The notes beneath the pieces are model-generated. The model was not told the origin of the DNA. It saw nothing but the letters and a program-made list of their open reading frames with translations, and did not search any database. Made by a program: the position numbers and the translations under genes. Positions 39,289 to 41,662 of a stretch of 41,662 bases of DNA are shown here, piece after piece (within the stretch, counting starts at the first letter, position 1; each line of letters starts with the position of its first letter). Location: the NCBI GenBank assembly GCA_937136025.1, contig CAKZOC010000134.1:1-41662 (forward strand), written 5' to 3'. Origin of the DNA: an uncultured Bacteroidota bacterium. GTDB taxonomy: Bacteria > Bacteroidota > Bacteroidia > Flavobacteriales > Flavobacteriaceae.

Positions 39289-41568
39289 TTAATGTGTCAT
39301 CATAACCCGACGCGCTTCCGCTTCCAGGTTCCGGTAAGGTGTTCCCTCGACCGTAACACCCACGCCCTGTATTTCACCTCCGGTAAACGTACCCGGGCTC
39401 TTATAGAGCTGACTGACGTTATCTCCACTGTCGTAGCCCACACAAAGGCCATCTCCGGATAAAGTGAACTTGGCCGGCTGTGTCTTCATAGGACCCTCAG
39501 CAACAACGGTTTCGTTGATATACAGTTTCATTTGCCCCACAGATTCTCCATAGGTACCGGTCTCTTCCCGGATAAATTCCATTCCCAGGGTATAGGTGCC
39601 CGGTTTCAGGGTTTGGTTGGAAATGAAAACTTGTTCGGGTTTGATCCCCAGGAAATTGTAGACATAGTGGAGCTTTCTGTCCTTGATAAACAGGCTGTGT
39701 CCTCCAAATCTCGACCCGTGGGCAAATAACACCCCGGAAGCATTGGGATCCGTGATTTCCACATTGGCCAGAATCTTGTAGTTTCTACCCCTTACGTTTA
39801 CGGCAACGCCCTCGGGTACTGGTGCAGTATGGGGATAGTACACATAGCGATCCCGCGCAGGTTCCTGTGCCGGGCGCTCTATCGTAAGTAATTCTGAAGC
39901 GGCCCTGTCATCAAGCGGAAGCACTTTGTTTATTTCAGCCTGTTCAAACCAGGCAGCGATAAGCTCATCCAATTTTTCAGGATTTTCTTCTGCCAGGTTA
40001 TTCGATTCTGAACGATCCTCGGCCACATGATACAACTCCCATACATCTTTGTCAAAATTTCCCTTTCCGGAGATCGGGGCGTGAAGCGCAACCGCTTTCC
40101 AACCGTCCTTCCAAATACCCCGGGTACCCAGCATGGAATAGTATTGCACCTCTTTTTGGGTTGGGGCATCGGGTTCGGCATTAAAAGTATATGCCATTGA
40201 AACACCCGAGAGAGGAGTTTGCTTAACGCCATTGTAAACCTCCGGCATTTCGATGCCACAGAGTTCCAGAAGGGTAGGTACGATATCTACAGAATGGTGG
40301 TACTGATTCCGGATTTCTCCCCGGGCTTTGATGCCTTTTGGCCATGAAATGACCAACGGATCATTGGTACCCCCGGCAAACTGAGAATACCGCTTGAACA
40401 TCTTAAAAGGAGCCGAAAAAGCAGCCGCCCATCCGGTCGGAAAGTGGTTATAGGTATCCGGGCCACCCAGCTCCTCGAGATACTTCATATTCTCAGCCAG
40501 TTCATCGGGATATCCGTTGAAGAACTTATTTTCATTTACCGATCCGTTCGGACTTCCTTCACCGGAAGCCCCATTGTCGGCCGCATATAGGATAATGGTG
40601 TTTTCAAGCTGACCTGATTTTTCCAAATAATCCACAACACGGCCTACCTGGGCATCTGTATATTCTGAGAATCCGGCATAAACTTCAGCCATACGCGAAA
40701 ACAATCGCTTCTCGTCTGCGTTGAGTTCGTCCCAGGGACGAACATGGTCTATAGCGTTGGCGACATCCTCGGGCAGCGGATTAAAGGGGGTCATCTGAGT
40801 ATCCTCCGGGATGATACCTTTATCTTTCATGCGTTTTACGACCCAATCCCGGTAGGCGTCATATCCATCGTCAAACTTACCTTTATACTTGTCCGCGTAC
40901 TCTTTTGGGGAGTGGTGAGGTGCATGGTTCGCACCCGGGTTATACCACATATACCAGGGTTTAGACGGATTTGTCGCATTTTGATTTTTGAGCATTTCAA
41001 TAGCCTTGTCTGCCAGGTCCTTGGAAAGGTGGTAACCTTCATCCGGGGTTGCAGGAGCTTCCACAAATCGGTTGTCTTCGACCAGGTCTGGGTACCAGTT
41101 ATTCGTTTCACCTCCCAAAAAGCCATAATAACGGTCAAATCCTATGGAAAGTGGCCATTCGGACCGGCTACCTCCAGGGGCTACATCCTGTTCGGGCACG
41201 TTGTGATTTTTTCCAATCCAAAAGGTACTCCATCCATTTTCACGCAATATTTCTGCAAACGGAGCACAGTCATCGGGAACCCGCCCGTTTGCGCCGGGAT
41301 ACCCGTCGGCAGTTTCCGTGATGGACGCCATGCCGTTCAGGTGGTGATTTCTTCCCGTCAGGATAGTGGAGCGGGTAGGGGAGCACAAGGCAGTTGTATG
41401 CCATTGTGTGTAGGTAAGGCCATTGGCGGCAAGTTTGTCAAGTGTTGGCATATTTATTCGTCCACCATATGGAGACCAGGCAGCTAAGCCGGTGTCGTCG
41501 TATAAGACGAATAAAATATTGGGGGCGTCTGCAGGTGCCTGTTTGGTGGTTGTGTAGATTCTTTCGTG
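39289..41568 (-). CDS. Arylsulfatase (S1 family), 5' end broken or missing
   Basis: The open frame codes for 759 residues. The formylglycine motif CSPTR (Cys62 counting from the frame edge) lies in TTALCSPTRSTILTGRNHH. The Asp pair that binds calcium is in ILFVLYDDTG at residues 24-25. Also seen are AADNGASGEGSPNG and the C-terminal beta-rich domain (about 570-759). Sulfatases need a formylglycine-generating enzyme and remove sulfate esters, here probably from algal polysaccharide or similar. The ATG at 41451 would delete the DD motif and cannot be the true start. The frame stays open upstream only to TGA at 41569-41571, with no ATG, GTG or TTG between. Start and signal peptide are therefore lost to a frameshift or to the edge. 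Confidence 0.85.
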   Translation of the reverse strand, partial: HERIYTTTKQAPADAPNILFVLYDDTGLAAWSPYGGRINMPTLDKLAANGLTYTQWHTTALCSPTRSTILTGRNHHLNGMASITETADGYPGANGRVPDDCAPFAEILRENGWSTFWIGKNHNVPEQDVAPGGSRSEWPLSIGFDRYYGFLGGETNNWYPDLVEDNRFVEAPATPDEGYHLSKDLADKAIEMLKNQNATNPSKPWYMWYNPGANHAPHHSPKEYADKYKGKFDDGYDAYRDWVVKRMKDKGIIPEDTQMTPFNPLPEDVANAIDHVRPWDELNADEKRLFSRMAEVYAGFSEYTDAQVGRVVDYLEKSGQLENTIILYAADNGASGEGSPNGSVNENKFFNGYPDELAENMKYLEELGGPDTYNHFPTGWAAAFSAPFKMFKRYSQFAGGTNDPLVISWPKGIKARGEIRNQYHHSVDIVPTLLELCGIEMPEVYNGVKQTPLSGVSMAYTFNAEPDAPTQKEVQYYSMLGTRGIWKDGWKAVALHAPISGKGNFDKDVWELYHVAEDRSESNNLAEENPEKLDELIAAWFEQAEINKVLPLDDRAASELLTIERPAQEPARDRYVYYPHTAPVPEGVAVNVRGRNYKILANVEITDPNASGVLFAHGSRFGGHSLFIKDRKLHYVYNFLGIKPEQVFISNQTLKPGTYTLGMEFIREETGTYGESVGQMKLYINETVVAEGPMKTQPAKFTLSGDGLCVGYDSGDNVSQLYKSPGTFTGGEIQGVGVTVEGTPYRNLEAEARRVMMTH

Positions 41569-41662
41569 TCAATGCGGGCACGCGAATCCTACAGAACCAA
41601 TTCGTCGTGAGGCGCGCCGCAGCGTGGTCAGGCAATGCAGTGAACGATAGTTGTGATCACAC

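Noticed and set aside
39289..41451. Sulfatase start at ATG 41451
   Set aside because: It would drop the YDDTG calcium-binding motif, which is still in frame upstream.
40744..41487. Plus-strand open frame (247 codons) inside the sulfatase gene
   Set aside because: It is a shadow of the sulfatase reading frame, with no family features.
41569..41571. TGA before the sulfatase as selenocysteine or programmed recoding
   Set aside because: There is no catalytic Cys position there, no structure was evident, and the reading beyond the TGA in the same frame does not look like a signal peptide.
1..41662. CRISPR array, prophage, insertion sequence, tRNA or rRNA genes, defence island
   Set aside because: I found no regularly spaced repeats, transposase or phage genes, tRNA-like cloverleafs, or clustered defence families; the gene content is mostly core metabolism and envelope functions.

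Overview
The window reads as a chromosomal segment of a marine-type member of the Bacteroidota, most likely Flavobacteriaceae. The grounds are: a SusC/TonB-like outer-membrane receptor of the OMP_b-brl type, a DUF349 protein, an L28-L33-DUF4295 cluster next to ftsY, an OstA-like protein, PopT-type DUF368 paralogues, no Shine-Dalgarno consensus in front of most genes, and several promoters matching the Bacteroidota -7 box TAnnTTTG. No genus is claimed. Both ends are cut: htpG runs off the left edge, and the sulfatase reading frame is broken close to the right edge.

Layout, left to right. 1-6.3 kb: htpG N-terminus (minus); a regulatory intergenic stretch with palindromes and an orphan terminator; a TetR-like regulator plus ABC1/UbiB-type kinase operon; an exported S9 peptidase (minus); fabH-like ketoacyl-ACP synthase III. 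6.4-11.1 kb: a large outer-membrane receptor (minus), a CoA-binding protein, and a sodium:solute symporter (minus). 11.1-16.2 kb: recR, then a tight plus-strand run of 2-oxoacid dehydrogenase E2, exonuclease, fumarylacetoacetase-fold hydrolase, Hpt protein and CinA. 16.2-20.6 kb: rpmB-rpmG-DUF4295 with promoter and terminator, then ftsY-DUF2911 protein-amidase lipoprotein joined by 4-base overlaps. 20.7-23.2 kb: a serine hydrolase lipoprotein (minus) and rimO.

23.2-36.9 kb is one long minus-strand block. In transcription order it holds rel/spoT, fur-like, purA, OstA-like, class III aminotransferase, TPR protein, two DUF368 proteins, aroE and DUF349 protein. Short gaps or overlaps suggest three or four operons. 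37.1-41.6 kb: a DUF6515-like exported protein, a DUF2092 protein, and an arylsulfatase (all minus).

Most genes are core: translation and ribosome, targeting, stringent response, purine and shikimate synthesis, and envelope lipid recycling. The accessory flavour comes from the sulfatase, the outer-membrane receptor, the symporter and the exported hydrolases, which fits scavenging of polymers and peptides. I saw no CRISPR array, prophage, transposase, tRNA or rRNA. No convincing new multi-gene system is present. The best leads are the regulatory region between htpG and the TetR gene, the TetR-like/ABC1 kinase pair, the tandem DUF368 genes in an aroE operon, and the broken sulfatase at the edge.
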